From positions 1 to 14,928 of the forward strand of contig CAZULQ010000046.1 in the NCBI GenBank assembly GCA_964621265.1: DNA of 14,928 bases, in the 5' to 3' direction. Below the pieces are notes generated by a model. It had not been told where the DNA came from. It was given only the letters and a program-made list of their open reading frames with translations, and did not search any database. This document shows positions 1 through 6,676 of this stretch, piece after piece. Positions within the stretch are counted from its first letter, which is position 1, and each line of letters begins with the position of its first letter. Position numbers and translations under genes: made by a program. The stretch comes from Porcipelethomonas sp964621265. GTDB taxonomy: Bacteria > Bacillota > Clostridia > Oscillospirales > Ruminococcaceae.

Positions 1-13
1 ATTACATACTTAT

Positions 14-42
14 ATTTTATAATATAAAAAAGTCTGTGTCAA
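14..42 (-). promoter_or_regulatory. Leftward sigma-A promoter for a gene outside the window
   Basis: On the minus strand a perfect -35 TTGACA (42-37) is followed after 17 bp by -10 TAAAAT (19-14). The predicted start is near position 7, so transcription leaves the window to the left. The gene it serves is not visible. It is divergent from the CarD promoter, and the 88-112 dyad lies between the two. Confidence 0.6.
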
Positions 43-87
43 GAATTTCGACCCCAATGTATCAGAAAAGCAACACATTTGTATCAG

Positions 88-112
88 TTGTGCAATAATG
101 TAATTTGCACAA
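88..112. promoter_or_regulatory. Inverted repeat, possible operator
   Basis: TTGTGCAA (88-95) and TTGCACAA (105-112) form a perfect 8-bp dyad with a 9-bp AT-rich spacer. It sits between the leftward promoter and the rightward CarD promoter, about 80 bp upstream of the predicted CarD transcription start. The size suits a dimeric helix-turn-helix regulator, but no candidate regulator is visible. Confidence 0.35.
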
Positions 113-145
113 TTTAATACGACAGTTATTTATGCAAAAACGCCT

Positions 146-174
146 TTGAAAAAGCATGGGGATTATGATATAAT
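146..174 (+). promoter_or_regulatory. Promoter of the CarD-like gene
   Basis: TTGAAA (146-151), a 17-bp spacer and TATAAT (169-174). The TG at 166-167 makes an extended -10. The predicted start is near 181, giving a leader of about 39 nt before the ATG at 220. Confidence 0.75.
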
Positions 175-219
175 AAATACATAGGTATGTTTATTTTATT
201 ATGGAGGTGCTTATCAGAA

Positions 220-729
220 ATGAGTTTCAATGTCGGTGACCACGTTGTTTACGGTTCTTGTGAAATCTGTAAAATTGAGGAAAAGGTAAAGCGTTGCTTT
301 GACGGTGTTAACGAAAAGGAATATTTAAGACTTATACCAATTTTCTCGAAGGGTTCAAACTTTTACATTCCCTCAGACGACTATGACGGCAAAATCAGAC
401 GACTTCTTACAAAAGAAGAAATCTACGAACTAATTGATGAAATGCCGGATGCCGAAACACAGTGGTGTGATGATAAAAACCAGCGTAAAAACCGCTTTTT
501 CTCGGTACTCAGAAGTGACAACTACCATGAGCTTATTTCAATGATAAGAACTATCTATGAAAAGCGCAGGGAACAGAATCTGCAGGGCAAAAAGCTTCAT
601 GCTGCCGATGAAAAGGTTATGCACGAGGCTGAAAAGCTTATCCATCATGAATTTGCCTTTGTACTCGGCATTGACGAGGATGAGGTTGACCGCTTTATTG
701 AACAGCGGCTTTCATCAGTTTCAGAATAA
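220..729 (+). CDS. CarD/CdnL-family RNA polymerase-binding regulator
   Basis: 169 residues. CarD/CdnL proteins bind the RNA polymerase beta subunit through an N-terminal Tudor-like domain shared with the Mfd/TRCF repair factor, and stabilise open complexes through a helical C-terminal domain. The N-terminus matches this family: FNVGDHVVYGSCEICKIEE with alternating beta strands to about residue 60, ending in FYIPSDD. From about residue 75 it is helical and charged. I chose ATG 220 over the in-frame ATG at 187 because GGAGG (203-207) lies between them and because FNVGD normally begins the family. It is a single gene with its own extended -10 promoter and a strong terminator. The family is fairly clear; the regulon cannot be read from the sequence. 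Confidence 0.85.
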   Translation: MSFNVGDHVVYGSCEICKIEEKVKRCFDGVNEKEYLRLIPIFSKGSNFYIPSDDYDGKIRRLLTKEEIYELIDEMPDAETQWCDDKNQRKNRFFSVLRSDNYHELISMIRTIYEKRREQNLQGKKLHAADEKVMHEAEKLIHHEFAFVLGIDEDEVDRFIEQRLSSVSE

Positions 730-735
730 TCCATT

Positions 736-764
736 AAAGCAGTTCTTTAAAAGAACTGCTTTTT
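736..764 (+). terminator. Intrinsic terminator after the CarD-like gene
   Basis: AAAGCAGTTCTTT (736-748) pairs with AAAGAACTGCTTT (750-762), giving about 12 bp around a small loop and running into T residues. It begins 7 nt after the stop codon. The next -35 box starts only 4 nt downstream. Confidence 0.85.
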
Positions 765-767
765 ATG

Positions 768-796
768 TTGCATTTTATTTTGTTTTGTGATACAAT
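768..796 (+). promoter_or_regulatory. Promoter of the small peptide-LCP unit
   Basis: TTGCAT (768-773), 17 bp, TACAAT (791-796), with TG at 788-789 making an extended -10. The predicted start is near 803, giving a short leader before the ATG at 831. Confidence 0.65.
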
Positions 797-830
797 ATGA
801 TTTATGGTTAAAAGAAAAAAGGAGGCAGAC

Positions 831-926
831 ATGAAAAATAAAAGTATGTTTATGAGAGTTGCCGTATTAGTTGTTGCTGCGGTAATTGTGATAGGATTTG
901 TTATTCTGCCGCTTCTCAATCAGTAA
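831..926 (+). CDS. 31-residue single-pass membrane peptide
   Basis: Small ORF with a strong GGAGG (821-825) 5 nt before the ATG and its own promoter just upstream. It starts MKNKSMFMRV, with basic residues in front of a hydrophobic helix of about 20 residues (residues 10-29), and ends LLNQ, suggesting a cytoplasmic N-terminus and almost no outer domain. The stop lies 18 nt before the LCP start with that gene's ribosome site between them, so the two should be co-transcribed and perhaps translationally coupled. I do not recognise a family. It may assist the LCP enzyme or simply be a small membrane protein; that link is inference from position only. Confidence 0.65.
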   Translation: MKNKSMFMRVAVLVVAAVIVIGFVILPLLNQ

Positions 927-944
927 GGATTGGAGGTAAATCAT

Positions 945-2375
945 ATGAACGAAAACAATAAGGACTCATATGCTCAGGACACCCTGTCCTTTGCAGTGCC
1001 GCCTGAAGCAAGACGTCCCATGCCAAGACCCCAGGGTCAACGTCCTCAAGGACAGTATCCACAGGAGCAATATCCACAGGGACAGTACCCACAGGGGCAA
1101 TACCCACAAGGACAGTACCCACAGGGGCAGTATCCACAGGGACAGTATCCACAAGGACAGAGACCTCCTGCGCCAAGACCCCAGGGTCAGCGTCCGCAAG
1201 GACAGAGGCCTTCTGCACCAAGACCACAGAGTCAGCACCCACAGGGACAGAGACCTCCTGCGCCAAGACCTCAGGGTCAGCGCCCGCAAGGACAGAGACC
1301 TCCTGCACCGAGACCACAGAGTCAGCGTCCACAAGGACAGAAGCCACCAAGACAACGTCCTCAGAATACCAATCAGCAGCCACAGCGCAGTGCGCCTCAG
1401 CAGGTTGTAAAAGTCAAAAAGAAAAAGAGCCATTTCCGTTGGCTCAGAAGACTTATAATCGGCTTGCTTACGCCTGTTCTGGTCGTGTTTATCATATACT
1501 CGGTTATAGTATTCAGTCTCATCGGAAAAGTCAATATTGTTGAAACAGAAGAGCGTATCGCTCCTTCACATGAGGTATACAGTTCATCGTCTGTAAGAAA
1601 CATTCTTCTTATCGGTACCGACTCACGAGGCAAGGACAGAGGACGTTCCGACTCAATGATTATCCTGTCTATCAACAGCAGTAGCGACACTATTTCTCTA
1701 GTTTCACTCATGAGAGACACTTATGTACAGATTCCGGGGCACGGCGGTGCCAAGCTCAATGCCGCATACCAGTATGGCGGACCTGAGCTTCTCATGGACA
1801 CAATCGAGGAAAATTTCTATATTGAAGTGGACGAGTATTTCACAGTTAATTTCACATCATTTGCAAGCATTGTTGATACAGTCGGCGGAGTTGAAATGGA
1901 AATTTCCGACGCTGAAGCTGACGCTATAAACGTGCTCCTTGACAGCAAGGAGGGCAAAAAGCTTTTTGGCACACCTAAGGAAAGTGATTATCTTAACGGC
2001 GGCGGTACTTACGTTTTAAACGGCAAACAGGCCCTTTGCTATTCACGTCTCAGAAAAGTCGGGAATGCTGACTTTGAGCGTACTGAAAGACAGCGAAATG
2101 TTCTTGAACAGATTATGAAAAATCTGATGTCAGAGCCAACTGCTATTTTCTCAAATATGGGAGATATTCTTGGCGAGCTTGAAACAAATATGAGTAAATC
2201 AAGCATGTATTTCATGTCACTCAGACTTCCGTTCCTGCTTGCAGGCTATGAGTTTGAGCAGATGAGAATTCCAGCCGAAAATGCTTATGCCGGCTCTACT
2301 ATAAACGGTCAGTCGGTGCTTGAATTTGACAAATCCAAGACTCTTGACATGATTGAAAAAGACTTATACGAATAA
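945..2375 (+). CDS. LytR-CpsA-Psr (LCP) family cell-wall polymer ligase
   Basis: 476 residues. LCP proteins move polyprenyl-phosphate-linked glycopolymers such as teichoic acid or capsule onto peptidoglycan at the outer membrane face. Order: a cytoplasmic N-terminus dominated by Pro/Gln/Arg/Gly repeats (about residues 25-145), a basic patch (KVKKKKSHFRWLRR), one membrane helix (about 168-193), then the LCP domain (about 218-400). Family motifs seen are NILLIGTDSRGKDRGRSDSM, LVSLMRDTYVQIPG, KLNAAYQYGG and NADFERTERQRN, which supply the Arg and Asp residues that hold the pyrophosphate lipid. ATG 945 is chosen because GGAGG (932-936) sits 8 nt before it; an in-frame TTG at 930 precedes that site. 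The repeat-rich cytoplasmic tail is much longer than in a typical LCP protein. Confidence 0.92.
   Translation: MNENNKDSYAQDTLSFAVPPEARRPMPRPQGQRPQGQYPQEQYPQGQYPQGQYPQGQYPQGQYPQGQYPQGQRPPAPRPQGQRPQGQRPSAPRPQSQHPQGQRPPAPRPQGQRPQGQRPPAPRPQSQRPQGQKPPRQRPQNTNQQPQRSAPQQVVKVKKKKSHFRWLRRLIIGLLTPVLVVFIIYSVIVFSLIGKVNIVETEERIAPSHEVYSSSSVRNILLIGTDSRGKDRGRSDSMIILSINSSSDTISLVSLMRDTYVQIPGHGGAKLNAAYQYGGPELLMDTIEENFYIEVDEYFTVNFTSFASIVDTVGGVEMEISDAEADAINVLLDSKEGKKLFGTPKESDYLNGGGTYVLNGKQALCYSRLRKVGNADFERTERQRNVLEQIMKNLMSEPTAIFSNMGDILGELETNMSKSSMYFMSLRLPFLLAGYEFEQMRIPAENAYAGSTINGQSVLEFDKSKTLDMIEKDLYE
1053..1157 (+). repeat. Seven tandem 15-bp units inside the LCP gene
   Basis: Seven in-frame copies of a 15-bp unit encode Q-Y-P-Q-G, one copy having Glu in place of Gly. 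Units differ only at synonymous third positions (CAG/CAA, TAT/TAC, GGA/GGG) apart from the Gly/Glu change. The array is in frame, so gain or loss of units would alter tail length without breaking the gene. Confidence 0.9.
1161..1340 (+). repeat. Four tandem 45-bp units inside the LCP gene
   Basis: Four exact-length 45-bp units (1161, 1206, 1251, 1296) encode RPPAPRPQGQRPQGQ-like segments. Units 1 and 3 carry PQGQRP, while units 2 and 4 carry PQSQHP or PQSQRP, giving a 90-bp higher-order period that suggests doubling of a pair. A partial fifth unit follows at 1341. Confidence 0.88.
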
Positions 2376-2379
2376 AGAT

Positions 2380-2416
2380 AAATCCGTAGAAGAAATTATA
2401 TCTTCTACGGATTTTG
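2380..2416. terminator. Terminator after the LCP gene, probably bidirectional
   Basis: AAATCCGTAGAAGA (2380-2393) pairs perfectly with TCTTCTACGGATTT (2401-2414) around a 7-nt loop, followed by TGTTTACTT. It starts 4 nt after the LCP stop. On the minus strand it is followed by ATCTTTATT and would also follow the short decayed reading frame at 2418-2468. Confidence 0.85.
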
Positions 2417-2417
2417 T

Positions 2418-2468
2418 TTACTTCTTTTTCTTAGGTGTGGGAAGTTCATCGTACATAGATTCAAAAAG
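2418..2468 (-). pseudogene. Possible 3' scrap of a decayed minus-strand gene
   Basis: On the minus strand a 16-codon open stretch reads LFESMYDELPTPKKKK and then TAA, placed directly before a strong hairpin, as a real C-terminus would be. An in-frame TGA lies immediately upstream (2471-2469), and there is no ribosome site or upstream coding sequence, so it cannot be a gene as it stands. It may be the remains of a gene whose terminator is now shared with the LCP gene. Chance is a serious alternative at this length. Confidence 0.3.
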
Positions 2469-2480
2469 TCAATGCAAAGC

Positions 2481-2520
2481 AAGATAAAACCCCGACAGGA
2501 TTAATTCCCATCGAGGTTTC
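2481..2520 (-). terminator. Probable terminator of the dockerin gene
   Basis: On the minus strand AAACCTCGA (2519-2511) pairs with TCGGGGTTT (2495-2487) with one G-U pair, followed by TATCTTGCTTT. It begins about 45 nt after the dockerin gene stop. The T tract is interrupted, so it is weaker than the other terminators here. Confidence 0.5.
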
Positions 2521-2564
2521 TGAGGTATGTTTATGAATAAAGAAAGTCTCTGTATTTCAAATTA

Positions 2565-5500
2565 TCAGCCCCAAGGATTTGTGTTACCGCCTGAGCTGCT
2601 GCCGCTTACTGCTGTACCGCCTGAGAGTGTACCACCGTATGCTGCAAGCTGAGTCTGGTCAAGCTCCTGGAAGTATGTTGAACCGTTGAGTGTACCGCCT
2701 GTGTAGAATGTTGCACCTGAGTAGCCTGTGCATCCTGCAACAAGGCTTGAGCATGACTTGTCAGCGATGAATGAAGCAATAACGTTGCCTGAACCGTCAC
2801 AGAGAGTAACTCTTGTATTGGCACTTACTGAAGCTGAAACGTTAACAGATTCAGTCATGGATGAGCCGCCGCCCATGCCTCCCATGCCGCCCATCTGTGA
2901 GCCGATGTCCTTGATGTATACGCCGCCTGTGTATGAAATACCGCCGTCACAGTCAAATGCGTCCTGACCGTTTGTGATAGCAATACCGCCTGAGATAGAG
3001 AGTGAGCCGTTTGAGTCATAACCGTCGTGGTCACCGCTTGCAACGCTTACGATTGAGAAGCCACCACTGATTGCGAGTGTTCCTGCACCGCCTGAGCTTG
3101 TGCCGCCCTGTCCTGGCCAACCGCCTGATGAGCCTGAGTTGTCAGCGCCGCCTGCTACGTTATAAGCGTCATCTGTTGAAGAAACAATTGTAGAACCGCT
3201 CTTCTGGTAGATGTTCATAGCTTCGATACCTTCGTATGCACTGTAAATAACGAGTGTCATATCATGGTATGAATTTGCACTGCTGTTACCGAGTGTTACA
3301 GCCGCATCAGCGTGAACGCCCTGATAACCTGTTGTTGTGCCCTTGACAGTAATCTGTGTCTGTCCGCCGAACATATTTACATCGCCGTTTGAGTTGATAC
3401 CGTCATCGTTTGTCTTGAGAACGATTGAACCGCCGTTTACATTTACAACACCTGTTGTAGTTGTGCCTGTTTCATCATCTGTAAGACCGCCCTTTAAGCC
3501 CTTGGCACTTCCGCTGTCCTTGCTGCCTGTTGTTTCAATGTTGAGTGTACCACCGTTTACATTGAGAACCTGTGCAGCCTGAACGCCGTCGCCGTAAACG
3601 TTCATCTTGATTGTACCGCCGTTGATGTCAACGAGACCATATGTCTTGTCAGCTGTTGAAGCATCCTGACAGTTTGACTTGATACCGTCGCCAGCCTTTG
3701 ATGTAAGATTAAGATTGAGTGTGCTGAAATCTGTATCGTCAACGTCACCTACTGTTACACTGTCCTTACCTCTGATTGCGTCATCAGCAGCATTAACTGT
3801 GATGTTACCATTGTAAACCTTGAGGTCATTTTTAGAAACAATACCGTCACCTGCATTACCGTTTACTGTGAGGTTACCGCTACCCTTGATTTTAAGGTCA
3901 TCGCATGAGTAGATAGCACCCATACCGCCGTCAGCGTTTGTGTAGCTTGTGCCGTCTGAAATTGTGTTGTCATAGCCATTCTTGGCAACAATCTGAACTT
4001 CGTCGCCAACCTGTGCAACATAGATTGGTGAGTTTGTTGTATTTGTAAGGCTCATGCCCATGAGGTCAAGTTCAACAACGCCATCAGCGTATGCTGTCTT
4101 GTCAGCGTCAACAACAATCTGTCCGCCTGTCATTTCACCCTTTACTGCATAGATACCAGGTTCTGTAACTGTAACAGTCTTGCCGTCTGAGCTGACTGTC
4201 GCACCACTTCCTGTGAATGTGATACCTGAAGAAGCAAGTGTGATTGTGTTATCACCTGTTACTACAATATCACTGCCTGTTGAATCGCCAGGGTTCATGT
4301 TTACAGTATTGAATGCTGTAACATTGCCTGTCATAGCAAATGAGCTTGCTGTGTCATTTGTATGCTTAACTGTTGCACCTGTGCTTCCGTTTGTAAGAGT
4401 ATATGTTGAACCGTTCTTGATTGAAGCGTCGCTTACGAGAGCGTACATATACTTCTTGACAGGAGCATAAGTCTTGCCGTCAATTACGATTGAATTAGCC
4501 TTCTTCCAGCAGCCGTCTGTGTTAGCTGCATCTGCAATACAGTTGAGGAGCATTGTGCCCTGAGTTGCTGTGAGAAGTGCAGAATCTGTCTGGTTGTCAG
4601 TTGCTGTTGCAACAACAGTACCGCCTGTGATATTAACGCCTGCAACACCAGTAAGACCTCTGTCACCACCGGCTGTTACATTACCGCCTGAGATGTCAAT
4701 TGTTGTTTCAGCCTGGATAGCGTCATTGCCTGCCTTAACAGAAACTGTACCACCTTCGATTGCAACGTTGCCCTGAGTTGACTTGATACCGTCGCCTTCG
4801 CTGTCGATGTTAACTACTGCTGTTTCCTTAACTGTAACAGATGTCTTACCTCTTACAGCGTCAGCAAGAATTGATTCGATGTTTACTGTACCGTCTGTAA
4901 ACTTGATATCATTGTTACATGCAACAGCATACTGTGTATTTGCTGTGATATTAAGAGTACCTGTACCCTTGAATGTGATATCGTCCTTAGCCTCAACAAC
5001 TGCTGTTTCAAGGTAATCGCCTGCATAAGCTGTTGTACCGTCGCTGAGATAGTTTTCAGTACCTGGCTGAAGGTTAATTGATGTATTTTCAGCATTTTCA
5101 ACGAAAATTGCAGGTGCTGAAAGACCTGTGATATTAGCGCCGCAAAGGAAAATCTTAACTGTTTCTGTATCAACAGTTTCATCTGCAACATTAACTAAAA
5201 TCTGACCGTCGCTGAGTGTACCATCAACATAGTATGTACCGCTTGCTGTAATTGTTACAACATTCTTAGCGGCATTGAGAGTCATGTTTGAACCCTCTGT
5301 TGAAATTGTTGTACCATTAAGATGAATGTAGTTGATTTCTGTTGCAGGAATGCTTTCGAGCACATCTCTTCTGAGTGCAATCATATCAAATACATTAATC
5401 TTACCGTCTGCAGTAAGGTCAGCATCAGCTGAAATTGTGTCTGATGTGCCTACAATATAATTGCTCAGTGCAACTATATCAGCAACTCCGACTGAGCCAT

Positions 5501-5612
5501 CGCCATTTGCGTCACCTGCAAGTGCTGCACCGACAAGTGAAGTCGTACCGGATGCGATTGTCAGAGCTGTTGCAGCAGATAATGCTTTCAAAAATCTTTT
5601 TTTGTTTGACAT
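2565..5612 (-). CDS. Secreted dockerin protein with Cthe_2159-like carbohydrate-binding beta-helix
   Basis: 1015 residues. A signal peptide (about 1-32: basic MSNKKRF, hydrophobic core, ending GAALA) is followed at once by a type I dockerin (33-86). Calcium loop 1 is D34-N36-D38-S40-D45 and loop 2 is D65-T67-D69-K71-D76. The rest is Gly/Asn/Thr-rich with many beta turns of the kind GDGIKS, GNDAIQ, DDAIRGK, GGTVNI. It falls into two similar stretches (about 92-375 and 455-905), typical of the Cthe_2159/DUF4353 carbohydrate-binding family, which has a calcium-dependent right-handed beta-helix. A Gly/Met linker (906-919) and a small C-terminal beta domain follow. No catalytic residues are evident, so the likely role is substrate binding or scaffold attachment on a cellulosome- or amylosome-type complex. 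ATG 5612 has GGGAGAGG 6 nt upstream; an in-frame TTG two codons earlier is unlikely. Confidence 0.85.
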   Translation of the reverse strand: MSNKKRFLKALSAATALTIASGTTSLVGAALAGDANGDGSVGVADIVALSNYIVGTSDTISADADLTADGKINVFDMIALRRDVLESIPATEINYIHLNGTTISTEGSNMTLNAAKNVVTITASGTYYVDGTLSDGQILVNVADETVDTETVKIFLCGANITGLSAPAIFVENAENTSINLQPGTENYLSDGTTAYAGDYLETAVVEAKDDITFKGTGTLNITANTQYAVACNNDIKFTDGTVNIESILADAVRGKTSVTVKETAVVNIDSEGDGIKSTQGNVAIEGGTVSVKAGNDAIQAETTIDISGGNVTAGGDRGLTGVAGVNITGGTVVATATDNQTDSALLTATQGTMLLNCIADAANTDGCWKKANSIVIDGKTYAPVKKYMYALVSDASIKNGSTYTLTNGSTGATVKHTNDTASSFAMTGNVTAFNTVNMNPGDSTGSDIVVTGDNTITLASSGITFTGSGATVSSDGKTVTVTEPGIYAVKGEMTGGQIVVDADKTAYADGVVELDLMGMSLTNTTNSPIYVAQVGDEVQIVAKNGYDNTISDGTSYTNADGGMGAIYSCDDLKIKGSGNLTVNGNAGDGIVSKNDLKVYNGNITVNAADDAIRGKDSVTVGDVDDTDFSTLNLNLTSKAGDGIKSNCQDASTADKTYGLVDINGGTIKMNVYGDGVQAAQVLNVNGGTLNIETTGSKDSGSAKGLKGGLTDDETGTTTTGVVNVNGGSIVLKTNDDGINSNGDVNMFGGQTQITVKGTTTGYQGVHADAAVTLGNSSANSYHDMTLVIYSAYEGIEAMNIYQKSGSTIVSSTDDAYNVAGGADNSGSSGGWPGQGGTSSGGAGTLAISGGFSIVSVASGDHDGYDSNGSLSISGGIAITNGQDAFDCDGGISYTGGVYIKDIGSQMGGMGGMGGGSSMTESVNVSASVSANTRVTLCDGSGNVIASFIADKSCSSLVAGCTGYSGATFYTGGTLNGSTYFQELDQTQLAAYGGTLSGGTAVSGSSSGGNTNPWG

Positions 5613-5632
5613 TTTCAACCTCTCCCTTTTTT

Positions 5633-5731
5633 AGACTGCTATTGAATAATTGTGCGTGGATTAATTATGTGTGAATTAATTATTTTCGAAAATGTTTACT
5701 TTACATAGCAGTCTGAAATTTAAGTAAACAT
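5633..5731 (-). promoter_or_regulatory. Structured leader of the dockerin gene, possible pseudoknot
   Basis: In transcript order there are four 10-nt arms: A (5731-5722, ATGTTTACTT), B (5714-5705, AGACTGCTAT), A' (5701-5692, AAGTAAACAT) and B' (5642-5633, ATAGCAGTCT). A pairs perfectly with A', and B with B', so order A-B-A'-B' is an H-type pseudoknot in which the loop of the first hairpin pairs with sequence directly before the ribosome site (GGGAGAGG, about 5619-5626). The 49 nt between A' and B' hold TTTTCGAAAA and a 7-bp dyad (5660-5680). A TATAAT (5751-5746) would start the transcript near 5740, but I find no good -35 box. The A/A' dyad could instead be a DNA operator. Confidence 0.45.
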
Positions 5732-5815
5732 CATTCAGTAAATTCATTATAATATCAGTTTCTTAAATTAATCTTAAAGTTTTGAAAAGTTTTCATATAT
5801 TTTTTACAGCATTAT

Positions 5816-6568
5816 TCATTTGATATATTCATTGGTAATTGCAAGCCATTCTCTGAGCCAGTATGTCGGAGTGATGGAGAGGGTTGTAAGGTCAAGTGTC
5901 GCATTTACAGCAGAAGCATCAACGCCGAAGCTTTTTGCGATGTAGCCTGCTCGGTACTGGTGAAAGCCGTCAGTTACAATTGCAATTTCGCCGCTCTCTA
6001 TGCCAAGCTTATCAAGGGAAAATTCAAGGTTTTCATAGGTATTGACGGACTTATCCTCTTCTATAATACGCTCAGGCGCAATCCCCTTATCCACAAGATA
6101 AATCCTCATTGCCTGTGCTTCGGATATGTTCTCGTCCTCGCCCTTTCCTCCTGATACAACGCACACAACATCTTCATTTTCCTTAAGATACTCCGCCGCC
6201 GCATCAAGACGGCGTCTTAACATTCTGCTCGGAGTCTCTCCCCTTACCTTACAGCCAAGAACAATGACAGCCTGCGGATTTTCGGGACTGTCATATATTG
6301 CGGCGGTCATCAAAGAAGAAAGCACTATGGCGTAAGCCACACACGCCGCAGCAATACTTCCCGCTCCGATAACTGCAATTTTACCGCCTGTATGCTCCCA
6401 GAGGCGTGAAACAAGACTGCCAAAATGCCCGTTGAAGATTGTTATGCAAAGCAAAGCTGTACAGATTAATATACCGAGAATGTTGCCCGGGTGAATGATA
6501 TTCTGAAATACAGGCAACACAAAAAACAACAGAATAATTATTTCTATAGTAATAAGTATAATTTTCAT
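5816..6568 (-). CDS. YdcF/SanA-type (DUF218) membrane protein
   Basis: 250 residues. Three hydrophobic segments (about 3-21, 29-46, 64-88) precede a DUF218/YdcF domain from about residue 98. Conserved family blocks are AVIVLGCKVRGETPSRMLRRR (99-119), VVSGGKGEDENISEAQAM (137-154), GIAPERIIEEDKSVNTYEN (162-180) and IVTDGFHQYRAG (197-208). Relatives (YdcF, SanA, ElyC) affect envelope integrity and may bind nucleotide-like ligands, but no reaction is firmly known. The ATG at 6568 has AAAGGAAG upstream and a consensus promoter covered by a dyad. No convincing terminator lies between its stop and the dockerin gene 203 bp downstream, so some readthrough is possible. Confidence 0.85.
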   Translation of the reverse strand: MKIILITIEIIILLFFVLPVFQNIIHPGNILGILICTALLCITIFNGHFGSLVSRLWEHTGGKIAVIGAGSIAAACVAYAIVLSSLMTAAIYDSPENPQAVIVLGCKVRGETPSRMLRRRLDAAAEYLKENEDVVCVVSGGKGEDENISEAQAMRIYLVDKGIAPERIIEEDKSVNTYENLEFSLDKLGIESGEIAIVTDGFHQYRAGYIAKSFGVDASAVNATLDLTTLSITPTYWLREWLAITNEYIK

Positions 6569-6598
6569 AAAAACTTCCTTTCAGATATTTATATATAA

Positions 6599-6627
6599 AG
6601 TATAACATTCGCACACAGTATTGTCAA
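6599..6627 (-). promoter_or_regulatory. Consensus promoter of the YdcF-like gene
   Basis: On the minus strand TTGACA (6627-6622), a 17-bp spacer and TATACT (6604-6599). The predicted start is near 6592, about 24 nt before the ATG. Both boxes lie under the arms of the 6600-6635 dyad. Confidence 0.8.
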
Positions 6628-6635
6628 TGTTATAC
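6600..6635. promoter_or_regulatory. Operator-like dyad over the YdcF-like promoter
   Basis: GTATAACATT (6600-6609) and AATGTTATAC (6626-6635) are a perfect 10-bp inverted repeat separated by 16 bp. One arm covers the -10 box and the other begins inside the -35 box. A protein bound here would block polymerase. The dyad is about 42 bp upstream of the -35 of the divergent glycoside hydrolase, so it might influence both genes. Confidence 0.5.
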
Positions 6636-6644
6636 ATCTAACAG

Positions 6645-6676
6645 CACTTTTTGCAATATATTTTTTCTAAAAAGTG
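6645..6676. promoter_or_regulatory. Second dyad abutting the glycoside hydrolase promoter
   Basis: CACTTTTT (6645-6652) and AAAAAGTG (6669-6676) form an 8-bp dyad with a 16-bp spacer, extendable by two or three bases with one mismatch. Its right arm touches the -35 box at 6677. It has the same spacer length as the neighbouring 6600-6635 dyad but a different sequence. Confidence 0.3.

Noticed and set aside
1161..1340. Regular 45-bp units that at first sight recall a CRISPR or minisatellite array
   Set aside because: The units are directly adjacent with no unique spacers, lie in frame in a coding gene and encode a Pro/Gln repeat.
916..1433. Long antisense frames full of Val/Leu/Ser/Trp repeats opposite the LCP gene N-terminus
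   Set aside because: They are mirror frames of the Pro/Gln repeat. No ribosome site or promoter supports them, and the forward frame leads into a real LCP domain.
2565..5612. Many long plus-strand and minus-strand frames within the dockerin gene
   Set aside because: They arise from the biased Thr/Gly/Asn/Val codons of the real gene. None has a credible ribosome site or a protein-like sequence.
5660..5680. ATTAATT...AATTAAT as a separate operator in the dockerin leader
   Set aside because: It is a 7-bp, wholly A/T dyad in very AT-rich DNA. It is noted only as a possible inner hairpin of the leader.
5752..5815. Terminator after the YdcF-like gene
   Set aside because: The only hairpin seen is TGAAAA-C-TTTTCA, with no G/C stem and no useful loop. 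I do not call a terminator here.
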